Assembly (NCBI GenBank): GCA_026874595.1
Contig: CM049314.1
Location: forward strand, 68,382,300 to 68,446,299
Reading direction: 5' to 3'
DNA from: Sipunculus nudus
Taxonomy: Eukaryota > Annelida > Sipuncula > Golfingiida > Sipunculidae
DNA: 64,000 nucleotides
The translations under genes and the position numbers were made by a program. This document shows positions 33,074 through 46,200 of this stretch, one piece after another. The first letter of the stretch is position 1. Every line of letters begins with the position of its first letter. The notes under the pieces are model-generated. The model was not told where the DNA came from, searched no databases, and saw nothing but the letters and a program-made list of their open reading frames with translations.

Positions 33074-33805
33074 CCTCCTGCTTGGAATGTCTGCTTCATA
33101 TGATCTATCCATCACAAATACCATCTATCGAATTCCACCACACAACCTTAAAGATCCTCATCGAAGCCAAGGACAAATTGGACTTTTAGCCAAGGTCATT
33201 GATTGCTGGACTGGCCACTTTTTAATCATACAAAAATTTTGCAATTCAGCAAAGAAAACACATCAAAAGACAAAAAAAAGTTTTCAAAGAGCCGCAATGC
33301 ATCCAAACTGAAGTGTCCTAACAATGTAAAAGAATATATCGACCTTCTTATTTTCATATTACATGTATAAGCTGTATAAGCGTGATGAACACAAATTTTG
33401 TAACGGAGATAACAAAAATCAGATTCTGTAACACTAGGCAGCGTGAAATGTCTAGGTGAATGAATAAAGAAGTCGGTGTTTTTTTTTAAAATAACCATAA
33501 TTTATTATTAAAACCACCCAAACATTACAATACACTAAATCAATACATTTATACAGTAAAACAGCGGTACAACAACAAATCAATACAATCGCACAGTAAA
33601 ATACACAAAGTGCGAAGTACCTGGATACCACCACCTTCACAACGAAAAGTTCTTTAAATGTATACTTTCGGAGGATTACAATCCAGTGTAAAGCACTTGT
33701 AACAATCCAGAAAGTAAACTGAAATCCAAATACACAAAATCAAGGGGAAACTTTGAAGAAAATCTATAATTACCTATAATATATTCTCAATTTTATAAGA
33801 ATAGA

Positions 33806-34240
33806 TCGGGTTCATTGATTTTTGGTAGCGACATAGAAAACTTGGTCTTGTGGCCAAGCAAGCCTATATCTAACTGAAGGCTGCAGTAGTCTTCTTCAGC
33901 AAAACGGTTGTTTCAAATTCTGTAACATTGCACATAAATGATTCTTAGGTGGAATTTGTGCAAGTTTACTTTAATGAGAGTTGGCTGAATTATTGGACCT
34001 TTAACATGGGAGAACTGTGAAAAACTTTGGTAAGCAACACTAGTAGAATTTTTTGTATAAATAGACTGAGCTCTGCGGATGTATAAGCAAAGCTGTACAT
34101 GCGTCTTGAATAATTGGTGTCAATATCCAGCTTATGTGTAAGATAAATCCATGAATAAAATATATCTATATTCTTATTTTGTTTCATTAGGCATCTGTTA
34201 TTATTCTTAACATCTGATAATAAATCTTATGAATTAGTTG
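33806..34240 (+). repeat. Dispersed direct repeat, copy 1 (430 bp)
   Basis: Shares long stretches with 37890-38315: 'ggttcattgatttttggtag', 'gcacataaatgatt', 'ccagcttatgtgta', 'aatccatgaataaaatatat', 'atcttatgaattagtt'. Confidence 0.85.
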
Positions 34241-34604
34241 GCCGGATAAAAAGCATTATAACCAGTGTTTCATTATGCATTAATAGATCTGGCAACTTGC
34301 CAATATTTAATCTGTATTTAAAAATAATTTGGCAAATTGTCAAAATATTTCAGATTTTTCAACAGGCCATGTTTCAGTCTGTATCTATTTAAAGCTTTGG
34401 CAGATTGTCAACTGTATCAGATTTGGCTACATGTCAAGAGATCACTCAGTGCACTAGCTGTACCTGGCACATTATTTTCGATTCAATTGGGGACAACTGC
34501 CTTCGTCAGTGAAGCTCGGTCAGCCCAATGCACCTTACTAAAGAGAAGTTTGATTCATTGGTCTGAAATGTTTGCTTGTCGATGCATCTTTGATGGCTTT
34601 CTAG

Positions 34605-35090
34605 AAAACAAGACTGGTGTCGCCACCTATAATGATTTTTGCACAGTGTATGCCCCTGTTTATGTGTCAAGAGGGATTTGATATATCAACCTAATATTGA
34701 CATATATATGAATCTCAGATATCTTCGTGGTATATAAGACTTATAGCGCCACCTACATTAATTTTTACACAATTTATGCCCCTGCTTATTTCTAAAGAGT
34801 GATTTGACACTTCAACCTGAAAATGTGCATGTCCATACATCTCGTATAGTTTTTTTGTTTAAAAGACTTGTGGTGCCACCTATAAACGTTTTTGGGTTTC
34901 CTGCATCTGGGCACATAGTTCAAGAGTGGTCTGAAATATCTGCCTGAGATTTAACATGTCCTAACATCTTCGATGACTTTCTCATACACAAGACAAGTGG
35001 CGCCACATACAATAATATTTGTGTTGTGTACATCCATGCTAGACTGGCAATGGTTAAAACATTTCTCTTCCTAGCAGCAGGACCATGAAA
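34605..35090 (+). repeat. Diverged tandem repeat, 126-bp period, four units
   Basis: A gccacc/gccaca motif followed by 'tata.t.atttttgcac'-like sequence recurs at about 34622, 34748, 34875 and 35002. Confidence 0.75.
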
Positions 35091-35880
35091 CTGAGACTTG
35101 CTGTGTCGCAACGCTTAGAACAGGTACTACCACCTCGCGGCAAATCATATAACTAAAGTGCGGCTCTCTGGCTGACTATTTCGTCGACTGGTTAACTCAA
35201 CCGGTCATGGGACGGTTAGCGCCACACATCACCGCCTCGCTGAACTGGGGTCTTTTTCAGTGACGTCATCAAATAACTGATGGTCTTTGCCAGATGGTTC
35301 ATTCAGACATCGCCTAATGTGGACTTCCAACTGGCTATTAATACTCCCATTTAATCAGTCTTGATATTTTAGACCCTCGTCTATGTTGAGTTGGCAACAC
35401 TATAAGCCTCAGCCTCAGTGTATGTTAATCAGACCATCGCATTTCAAAGTGGGCCTGTTAAAACAAAATGTAACGAACTCTGGCTAAGCCAGTCATCATG
35501 AGATATTCAGGTGTACACAAGACGAACGCAGTCAAAATGTAATCCATGTCCCTGCATGCTGAAACGATCACGGCGTTGGCTTAGATCTAACACACAGGTA
35601 CGTCAGAGATATATCATAGGAAATGAAGGCCCATGTATGGACCACCTGAATACATGTTTCAGTGCGAATGTTACCAAGCAGGTCGAGCGGTCTGTTGCCT
35701 GTTGGAGTTCTCCTAGCAACAATGCCATTCACATGACTGCCTTGTGCAAATGTCAGGGATTCACCATATGGACTTTACAGGGCTTAAGTGATAAGAGCTG
35801 ACACTGAGTTACGTCTATCGGTACATGTAATCACGTTTATTCTATGCTTTTTAGCAGCAAACGTAAATTTGTTATATATA

Positions 35881-36540
35881 TAATTAATGACGTGAGAGTG
35901 GATTACACCGTTTGGAATACTATAATATCCCAGCATTTTACACTTAAACACAAATGTAAAACAATGGTCGCATTTCAGGATGAACGATGAGGGAAATTAT
36001 TTCTTCAGTGGTGAGATCAAAGTGGCGGCTATTTTTTATTACAATAGTTACTGTTATTACAATAGTGGTTGCACCACCCGGTCACTATTGTAATAACGTT
36101 CATTATTGAAATACATTTTGATGTAGGGCTAATTAATGACGAAAGAGTTGATTACAACATTTTGAATACTATAATTCCCCAGGATTTTAAACTTGAACAC
36201 AAATATAAAAATATGGCGGCAATTAAAGATGAACGATGAGGGAAATTATTTCTTCAGTGGTGAGATAAAAGTGGCAGGTATTTTTTATTCAAATAGTGAC
36301 CATTTATTCAAGAGTGGTTGCTCGTTGCGGTCACTATTGTAATAAAGTTCACTATTGTAATTAATTTCGTTATAGGTTTAGTTAATGACGAAAGAGTGGA
36401 TTACAGCGTTTTGAATACTTTAATTCCCCGGCATTTTACACTAGAACACAACTTTGAAGCAATGATGGCATTCCAAGATGAACTATGAAGGAAATTATTT
36501 CTTCAGTGGTGAGTGAAGTGGCGGTTTTCTCCCTTTCATA
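35881..36540 (+). repeat. Tandem repeat, 249-bp period, about 2.6 units
   Basis: Units start at about 35881, 36130 and 36379 with 'taattaatgacg.gagagtgg'-like sequence and share 'gagggaaattatttcttcag'. Confidence 0.9.
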
Positions 36541-37889
36541 GACACAGGACACATGAGCTTAGAATCCCACCCAAGTGCATACATGGGGAGGTAACTAAAA
36601 TGTACGCTCAGATATATTTAACATTTTAGTCACCCAAGGTGGCTAGTCTTCATCTAGTGTGATGGGGCCCTTATCGAAAAGAAATGAGCCTCATCTTTTC
36701 AGTAATATATTCTAGCTCGGTGATAAAAAAGGATATTCTGACTTATTAAGAAAATTCTTACAGAAGAAGTCACTTTTTCAAGTGGGTTTACTTTTTTTAA
36801 ATTTTAATGGGATGTACTATCATTTACTTAATTGTTTTGCTGGCCCGTTTTTACCAAACCTGTCAGCTTATACGATGGTGTGGCGTCGTCCGGAGTCCAT
36901 CGCCCGCACATTAACTCCTACTATCTCAAAAATGGCAGGAGCTAGTATCACTAAATCTTAGGCAAAAAGTCATTCATCTAAAAAAGAAATCAGATTGAGG
37001 TTATATTTTGGCTACCTGTATTGATTTGGATTTTACAAGATAAAAAGCTGAAAAAAGTTAAAAACTCCGCAGAAACTGTCTAACCAAATTGTTCAATATT
37101 TCAAAGATATAATCAAAGAAACAATCTCTCTAAAGTTTGTTCGAAAAATCCAGTTACAGGAAGCAGAATGTACCCTTTGGCCAAATAAGCTCACTAAAAC
37201 TACAATTTCACAGGAATAATCCTAGAAATGGCAGGAGCTCTTATCACCAAGTTTGACGCAAGTGTCGGTCACACGAGTCAATTTTGAAATTGAGGTGTTG
37301 GTGGCGCCACCTGCATCGACCTGTTTCGAACGGGGTTAATTGGTCTTCAGTGTATTAACCTAAAATTTCTGAGGAACAGCAGAAGCAAGCATCACCAAAT
37401 TTTATGAAAAAAAATCAGTCACATGTCAAATGTTGAGGCATTAAATTTTTTGTGACACCATCTGCATCGACTTACATTTTACAGGGGAAAAATTAGAAAA
37501 CCTTTGCAAATCTTTCCCGAAACCTTCCAGCCACATTGTTTACACATATGAGTCCAGAGAAAAGCTCTCTAAAATTTGTTAAAATAGTTTTGTTTCGATG
37601 AATTTTGGTCCAATTTCAGGAATTTGAACTTGGTCATCTGGCCAAATAAGCCTACTAACATTACAATCTCAAGAAAAACAGAAGCTAGCATCACCAAGTT
37701 TTACCCAAATGTTGGTCAAATGAATAATATTTGAAATTGAGGTTTTTGTGGCATCACCTGCATCGACCAGTTTTGTAGGAAACTCGAAATTTAAGCCTCT
37801 TTCAGCTACTACATTGAAAATATCGAGCTGAATTGTTTACTTTCCACAAAAATTATCCTAGAGTAGTGTTCTCTAACTTGTATGAAAAA

Positions 37890-38315
37890 ATATAGCTGGT
37901 TCATTGATTTTTGGTAGGAAGCTTGTTGTTGTCAACCTACATCAAACTGAGGGCAGTAATATTCCTCTTCTACAAAACCATTGCTTAAAAATCTGTAACA
38001 TCGCACATAAATGATTATTAGGTGGCCTTTTAGCAAGTTAACTTAAATGATTGTTGGCTGAATTATTTGACTTTTAACAATGAAAGGACTGTGAGATATT
38101 TGGTAAACAAAGCAAGTAGATTTATCAAATAAAGAGCTCTGTGGATATATAAGCATAGCAATACAGGCAACATAAATAATCCGTATGAATATCCAGCTTA
38201 TGTGTAAAATAAATCCATGAATAAAATATATCTGTATTCTAATTTTGCTTTCATTTGGTATCTGTTATGTTTCTAAACATTTGATGAAAAATCTTATGAA
38301 TTAGTTAGCTTGAAA
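37890..38315 (+). repeat. Dispersed direct repeat, copy 2
   Basis: Second copy of the 33806-34240 sequence, same orientation, about 4 kb away. Confidence 0.85.
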
Positions 38316-38329
38316 AACATGAAAAAAAT

Positions 38330-40800
38330 TAAATCCCGAAATTCCCTAAAATTTTATGAGATCCGTGCAAGACTGAGTGAGTTATCTTAAACACACATAA
38401 ACACACACAAACACACACAAACGGAAATGAATGCATACCCTCCTGGAGGAGGCTATAATGGTTTAAGTGCACAATATATGACCTGTTCAGGAGCTCGCTG
38501 GGTGGCGCCTGGCCCCGCGGAATGGGGCTGGGTCCTACGAGTCCTTTCGCGAAAATGGTGACCCAAACGACGGACGCTAGGGTTGGCGTTTTATAAAAGA
38601 TAAGCCAGCCTTTGGACATGTCACCTATATTACGCTCTACCAACCTAACAAAATTATTTTGGTCATGTAAAAGTACAACCAACCCGTACAAATCTCAATA
38701 GGTCATAACACTGCACACTGCGTAGGTAATAATTACGAGGTTAAATACTAAGCAACATTACTCTAAATCCGTATCCGTAGCTTTCGTCTGATGGTCGCAT
38801 CCATAACCTTGTTCACAATTAAAATGAAAAACTCCCATCGACCAGAAATTTGCATTCCTTCGGTGTGTCGTTATCATACTGACCATTAAAAGAACGTGCT
38901 ATTTCACCTATGTTTGAAAGCATAGTATTTAATAGTATTGATGCATCGGTCAAAAAACGGGCATATGCCTAGCCGACAAGACGGGTAGAAATTTATTGCA
39001 TTCTCAGTCACTGGCCCTACCGCTTGTAGGATAACAAAAGTGTGTGTACTAATAAAAAAACATGATAAACACCGAGCTCCTTACAGGACTCCTAGTAGAA
39101 ACACAAGAGACCATACGCATTTTGCTATAGAATAAACTTGACCCTGACACTTCTCGAAAGCAGGCTGACGTCACACTTAACAGCTATATGCAAATTATAG
39201 TTTGCTATCCTAATAGTCAATGTAAAAATATGCCTGCAGAGAGCACAGCAGTATGTGTAAAGTAAATGTTAATAATACACATACAAGGCAGGGGTATCAT
39301 ACTTTTACTCCGGTTAGGCAGATCATAGAAACAGATAACTAAGACAAGATCATACATTTATGAAAGCGAGACAGAGAGGCAGATAATATATGAAACAAGA
39401 ACATGGCGCAAATAGTTATCGCATCTCTTAATTGATAGGGCTGTATAAAGCCAAGCCATCCGTTGGCGTCCATTTTCTTTACAAATACATGTCACAGATA
39501 ATATGGTCTTTGGATTCGCAATCGGTTGAGAGTCATGTGTCCCAATCCCTAAAGTTTTATTAGAGTTTTTTAGAGCGTTATGTAGAATTTTTTTTTAAAT
39601 CATAAAATCATAGGATGGTAACAGTTATCAACATATGTATCACTTTAATAACTCTGTGTTATTATGTTATGAGTACAATTTTTTACAAGATCATCGAAAT
39701 TGTTGTGATCGGCAAGTTTTGTTATCAGGAGAAATAATTTTTTTTCTTTAGTCAATATCATGCCTTAAAGATTACAATTAGGATCGTAAATAGTCCCTGT
39801 GTACATGAATGGTAACGGGCATCGATTTATCCCAAGATACTTGCCTTCTTCTATATATGTGAGGAGAACTTATCAATCTAGGTGTATATACTGTTGCATA
39901 GATAAAATATATTTCACAAACCTTTATGTGGGTGTACGTAAACGAATGCAGATTTTATTGATAAATCGGGTAGCCTATAAATAAAATAAATATACGTGTT
40001 AAATTTGTGCTGTTGATCTCTCCTTTTAAACTATATACAACTTACAACTTGGTTCCCGGATGTATCCGTCGCACTTAAGAAAGCAATATGATTAAATATT
40101 TATGCTCGGGAAGACACCATATTTTCGGCATCGTTTTCTCCTGTCATGAACATAATATCTGCCAAAAAGAATTATCATAGCTCATTATTAACCTTTTGTC
40201 TGTTGAATATGGTTGTGTTAGCAGACTGACACCTGACACGCCCTGTCATGTTGTGAATATGTATACGCTGTACGGAACGTTCTCCTATGTAATCGAACCG
40301 TGATCAATAATGATCAAGGTTAGTATTTACTCTACTTGTCCAATCTCACGTGTCACACAAGGTAAGTTTAAACTATGTAAATACAGTCCTGGCACAACTA
40401 CTTGTGAGTATTTGAATCATGATGTAAATCTTTCAGTGTGCGTCTGTGGAGTGTTTGGTTTGAGGAACATTCCCTTGTAGTAAAGGCAGGAAGGAAGGTA
40501 TGGTAGTACCTACTTATATTACTTACTCTATAAGTAGAGGTCATATAATAAAATCTAAAATCAAACATAATCTCAGGAGTGGTTCAGTATATGAGCCCGT
40601 AATTTTGCATGTCGATAGACTTTGGAAGGCGCTATCTTGTTCAAGAAGCTGACACTAACCTCACTTGTTTTTTGTTGCGACCAACTGTGCGTCTGTTCTG
40701 CGCAAAGTCGCCTATCTCACGGTAGATGGATTTGTTTACATATATTTTGTGTTCCCATATTATTTGGATGATTGTGTCTTTTTCACAAAACTGGTGGTGT
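38330..40800 (+). repeat. Segmental duplication, copy 1
   Basis: Collinear with pieces of 46.2-51.95 kb: 38.33-39.47 matches 46.20-47.29 ('gaatgcataccctcctgga', 'gggtcctacgagtcctttcg', 'ttctcgaaagcaggctgacg'); 39.5-40.2 matches 48.97-49.97 ('cggcatcgttttctcctgtc'); 40.2-40.8 matches 51.03-51.95 ('atggtagtaccta', 'ttttgcatgtcgatag'). No reading frame is kept between copies. Confidence 0.8.
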
Positions 40801-40850
40801 CACCTTGAGGTCGATGTCATTCCCTGCGTATATTTGGTGTGATATACAAG

Positions 40851-41620
40851 TGACCCATGGGTCATGACGCTCAGCTGACAAGGAAGACATTCACAAAAGG
40901 AATTGTATGCCAAATTTTGCTTCAAAATCAACAAGAAGAAAATGTTTCATGATTATATGTCAAGCCATTCCCATGAAATCCAGCCTTTTTGTATTCGGTC
41001 AGCTGAGATAAAATTGACCATTGACCATGCGCTTTTTGAAGGACATCCCTGGATGTCAAGAGAGAAGATTCTAGGTCCAACAGTAAAGTGGTGTACCCTG
41101 TCTCCTAGTCTGGGCGCTTAAAATGCTTTTTGTCAGTAATATAGGTCACCATGACCTAATTTCTGATTTCCGAGGAGATTTGTCTAGGCCCTCCCAGGAT
41201 GTACAGTTAGAAGTTTTTAGGTCTAACGGTTATCGTTTTCTACCCCGTTATCGAACGGACTGCTTCTTCTGCAGGTCTCAAAAATGGAGAATAAAATGCG
41301 TAAAAAATAGAAAAATACTGATGGCGCAACCAGTATCAGGAAATGATGAAAAACTCCATGATCGATATGCATGGAAAAAAACATGGCAATCAATGTATCA
41401 GTTATTCAGACACTGGAGTTTTTGTATAACATTTTTAATTATTCTGAGGGGTAATTTCGAGCCCTATTCCTCGGAGGTTATATGTCACAGTGACCTAATT
41501 CAGGGTTTTATATGAGATCTTGGATTTCCATGGCTGTAACCTTAGAAGATTCTAGGCCTAGCGGATACAATTTGTGCTCCATCTGACTGACTGGGTGCTC
41601 AAAATCATGTTTTAAGCCTG
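40851..41620 (+). repeat. Dispersed repeat family (tgacccatgggtca head), copy
   Basis: Begins 'gtgacccatgggtcatgacg' and continues with 'ctgacaaggaagacattcac' and 'aaaaggaatt'. It contains two 'tctgaggg'-type internal units. Related full copy at 47763-48405, a fragment head at 41637 and another at 63916. Confidence 0.75.
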
Positions 41621-41726
41621 AGGTGTGATAAACAAGTGACCTATGGGTCATGACGGTCAGCTGACCAGGAAGACAGTTACAAAAGGAATTTTATCACCTG
41701 AATGTAAAATTTTGTAGGTGGTATCC

Positions 41727-41727
<1 letters not shown>

Positions 41728-41784
<57 letters not shown>
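41728..41784. repeat. (AT)n microsatellite
   Basis: Pure AT tract. Confidence 0.95.
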
Positions 41785-41786
<2 letters not shown>

Positions 41787-41984
41787 TGCATCCACTTTCA
41801 TGATTCTGATTTCTAAATATAAATTTGGCCAACTCCCACTTTTGATCTCAATGAATTTTACCATGGTTGTGTTTCCTAGATGAATAAGCATCTCTTCCTT
41901 TGCTTAAGTGTCGTGTGCAGTCCAATGAGTGTGAGATGGAGCTTTATGTGGTGTACTCCCTGTTTATTTTGATTTATTTTCCTT

Positions 41985-42625
41985 AACAGTTTGTAGTTTT
42001 TCATAGCATTATCTTTTTTACTGAATCAGACAAACTGAAATTGATCAGACAACACGCACCTGCTTTCTGTGAAAAATGAATCTGCAGTAAAAATTTGCAA
42101 TGTGTTATCTTACCTTTGGAAACCTCATGTTTATATGCATATCACAATTTTTCTGGGTACATTGTAGTCAAACATCTCTTAGCATTCTGATGAAATGTGT
42201 AAATTTATCATTTTCTGTATATCAAATTATCACATTTATTTCTGGAAAAAATACAGATTAGGAACGATATTTTCTTGCCAAATCTCCTTCTAATGGCAAA
42301 TCACGTTTATTAAAAAAAGCATCACCATGAATTGAGACATTGTAAATGCATGGAACCTGGAGATGTGAAGATTAATGAAATAATTTTTTTTCTGTTTAGA
42401 AGTGGGTGATAGATCTTTTAGAAAATATTGTAGTTATGCTTATTTAAAATGCAGTAAACTTTACTTTACTCAATACAGAATTAAGCAAGTACTATCTGTG
42501 TTTCTAATGGTGCAATGCTAAAGACAGTGCTGGTTCCCTAACAAATCCATGTCTTGACAAAGTGTGACCATATAAATAGGTACACTGCCAAGCTTTCTTG
42601 TGACCCCTGACCTTGGATGTTCTGT
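41985..42625 (+). repeat. 640-bp duplicated sequence, copy 1
   Basis: Highly similar, collinear match to 61170-61815: shared 'ccaaatctccttctaatggc', 'ctgaaattgatcagacaaca', 'ccatgtcttgacaaagtgtg', 'gtgacccctgacc'. It contains no open frame conserved in both copies; it could be a repeat or duplicated untranslated sequence. Confidence 0.85.
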
Positions 42626-43828
42626 GGATTCTAACAGACACACCAGGTGAAAGATAACGATGTTATCAGTCTAGCTTCATAAGTCACCCAGGTTGTCAGG
42701 CAATTCCTGTACAAAGCAATAACAGTGAGTACAGTATATCGTGATGCATACTTTATTACTGCGGTAATATATTGTAGCAGTGATGCGTATATTGTATTTA
42801 AACATTTAAGATTCATCGAAATAATATGACACATGACACATCACTCATAGTAGAAACACATTACACATCTCATTTGGCTCCAAGGAAAAACCGTGACAAT
42901 TCTATAAAGTATGCCTACGTCAATCTTAACGATTGAGTTTAAACCCGGGTTAGAATTAATTAACCTGAAAAGTAACTATATTACTTGGTGTGATTAATCC
43001 GAAATATTGAAAAAAAAGTGGTAAGGTTTGCATTAATATATATATAAGTACATGCAAATGATGTCATGGTTCCCTTATGGGTACTGTAAACTATACACCT
43101 GCACAGATTCACAGAGAGGTGTATGACCGAGTTAGAAGATAATGCAGATATGATATTTTACGTGGTTTTACGTGTCCCAATCAGGTGTTGAGGCTGTCAG
43201 GTGAGGGTGTAAAGGCATGTGGGTGCGTACTCAGAAATGTTTAGCTATAGTGACAATTAATCTTGATGGGTGCACGAGCAACATAAGAACATAATTTCAG
43301 GCCAGGTGACTATCTGTCTTTGTCAGTTTGTAAGCATATAAGTGCTGAGAATATGGAAACTATTTTGGTTAAATAACAGCAAATTTATATATTCAGGTAA
43401 CAGATTAAATACATAAAATAGGGTTCTGATTTTAAAAATGAAACTTATTCTAAATTAATTGACATACAATAGACATCAATAGGATTCGATGTTTAATGCT
43501 TTGTGTGTTACCTGACTGATAGTTTTGTTAGTATGACCGCAAGCGACAATCAGTACGCCTTGGCTTTGACGAAGTGCTTTATTTGGTTTACTTGATTTTC
43601 TGATTGATTTTTGATGACCTTAGTTTTGATATATTCTCAAAGTGTTGGGAGACTTCTCATGGTGCTTGTCATTCTATATTACATAATATATTAATAATGT
43701 TCCCAATTCATCATAAGTGCAGTCGATTCAACCTCTAATCATATGTTGATGAAACACATTCAAAGCCAGGAATATCAGGTTTTTACATAGGCAAATGATA
43801 GAGACTTAGAACTGAAATAAAATAACAC

Positions 43829-43866
<38 letters not shown>

Positions 43867-46200
43867 AAGAGAGAACGTATGAAACAAGAACATTAGGGCC
43901 TATATCTACCATATCTGTATCTTGACAGGGTTATGGTAGAAAAGTACATGTCGCAGTGATCTGCTTCGGATTTAAAAAGTAACGTCACCAAATTTCAGAT
44001 TGTTTTTCATTTATATACTATTTAGCAAACTTTTAGTATACTTAAAGGGGGATCTCTTTCGAGTTGTTAAAACCAGACGTTAAATCCCGCTAATATTTAC
44101 CTGTTTCCCTTGGGAGGAGAACTGTCAGGATTTGCCTTGATATAAAGCTAGAGTATAAGAATTATGTCCACCTGTAAGACTGGCTAAACGTCCTTACCAA
44201 AATACAGGTGAAATAATAGAAATAAATACAGAAATAAGCCTTCATTAAGGATTTGCAGTTTGTACCCCATTAACGTTAAAGATAAACCCATCCATATAGC
44301 TCAGTTGATTTTCAGTCAGCTGAACTAAAATTCAATCTATTCCCTGTTTAACACATATATCCACAAATGCCAAGCACACCAACAGCTATTATAGTTAATG
44401 AATACATATATAAACGACAAGTACATGTACATAGGTATAAAAAGGTGATCGAGCAATTATTATTAACGAAATTGAATTAACATACCTTCAGTGAAAGGTC
44501 AATAATAAAAAACAAATACATCAAACGTCTAAGACTGTTAATCTAAATTGCAGATGGGAATAGCGATATGCACGAAAGTTGTGAGTAAAAATGGGTGGAC
44601 ATAATAGAATTGTAGGATAAGCCATGAATTTTATTTATTGGCTTAAACATTCCATTGTGAACGAACACAATGAATTTACAAACAATAATTATGGTATTTT
44701 GAATAAAGTTCTTTCTTATTCCAGAGGTGCTTCCATGCAGGATGAAAAGATCACGATGTCCCTGGAATGAGTGCGGTTACGACATGTACTCTACCATTAA
44801 TCCGACTGTTAGCTAAAATCTACCCTTCTTTTAAAATGCATAATGCATAAGCGAAATTGGGTCTCACTAACGTGATTAGGATTTCAAAAGTTATGGCACC
44901 AGATCCTGACTTAATTTCCATATTGTTACGGTTAGGTAAAATAGTGTAGTGATCGGGAGGAGGATGAATCAACGGTTTCAATATGTCAGTCTCAAGACTA
45001 TAAATAAAGTGCTTGAAATTATACCAAGGACGTATAGCTACTATTAACTGTTTGTTATCAGTCAACGGCTTAATAATTAATAAAGTTCGTAACAATCCAC
45101 CGGGAACCTCTCCGGGAAATCTTTCATTTGGTCGGTCAATCTCAAGTAACAATAAAAGCAAAATTCAAGGAGTGTTAGTAGTTAACTAAATAAATAATAT
45201 TCAACAATCGTGTGCTTTCAGTGTTTAAAAGGTAAACAGACTAATACTCGTGTAAGAACAAACATGGCCACTTACCGAGCACTTACTTGTCGTTGAAGAA
45301 CAAATCTAGCTTATCTTTCCTAGTCCGCTTGTCTCTAGACACTGACTGTTAGGGAGTACTTCAAGTTTTTTCAAGGTGTCAGGATCCAGGGCAATTTGTA
45401 ATGATTAACTATCAGATTAGCCCTGTGAACGTACACGATGTTATCAGTGACGCCTTATATTTTACAAATGTTGTGAGGCCATACCCGTATACGTGATTTC
45501 CATGATTATGGTCAACATATTTCACAAGTTATTACAGTCGTAATGTACTGTGACTATGATGCCTATGTTGTATGTTAATATCCAATATTCCCTACTTAAC
45601 ATTCCATTTATTATTATATACGCACAAACATGCTAACTACAATTACGTAGATAGAAAGACACACAGCATTGTATGCTTAAGCTGCGAAAATTTGCTTCTG
45701 TGTATTTATTAATGTATTTACACCAACTTTGAAACATCCAAGGATATTTTCGACAAATCTGCAGGCGTTTTCACTATTCGACTAATATCGTTCAGTGTAC
45801 CTCCCAGTAGCTGGGTACCCTAATCAAATGTCCATCGTTTATGATATTCTTGTGTGGTGACAGGTCTGCAGCTTCCTTCTCTTTCACTCATCACATACTA
45901 TGTGAATTTGACCTAAGTTTGCTAGGTCCCCAGAGCAACAGAATACGCCTTACCGAAAAATATAAATCATCACATTTGTTTATTAAGACTCATCTTTTAA
46001 TTAATATATTAGAGTTCGGTAAAATAGAAAATTAGGACTTTGGAATGCAAGCCTCCGAAATGCGTTCACTTGTTGGGCCGATATTTTCAGGTTTGTTCGT
46101 GTACAAGTGACTGTACAATTGTAAATATTTGTTTATGGTGATCCTGATTCAAGACCATGAGCCGAATCAACGCCAAAATCTAACCGATTCTTCATCGACC
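42626..46200. other. No gene recognised
   Basis: Holds a (GA)n tract (43831-43866) and diverged matches to 47.5-48.6 kb (for example 'caacagctattatagtta' near 44390 against 'caacagctgttatagtta' near 48530). A 113-codon open frame on the minus strand (44820-45161) overlaps repeat-like sequence and has no coding support. Confidence 0.5.
43831..43866. repeat. (GA)n microsatellite
   Basis: Pure GA tract of about 35 bp. Confidence 0.95.

Larger units (their letters stand above)
32242..38330. other. No gene recognised; repeats described separately
   Basis: Holds an (AT)n tract (33026-33073), the 430-bp direct repeat copies (33806-34240 and 37890-38315), a 126-bp tandem (34.6-35.1 kb) and a 249-bp tandem (35.88-36.54 kb). 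A 5' exon of gene B may lie here, but I could not identify one. Confidence 0.5.

Noticed and set aside
41123-41515. 130-codon plus-strand open frame
   Set aside because: Coincides with a dispersed repeat copy whose sister at 47.8-48.4 kb does not keep the frame.
44820-45161. 113-codon minus-strand open frame
   Set aside because: Overlaps sequence resembling dispersed repeats (shared 'caccagatcctgacttaat'-type text with 47.3 kb) and has no recognisable domain.
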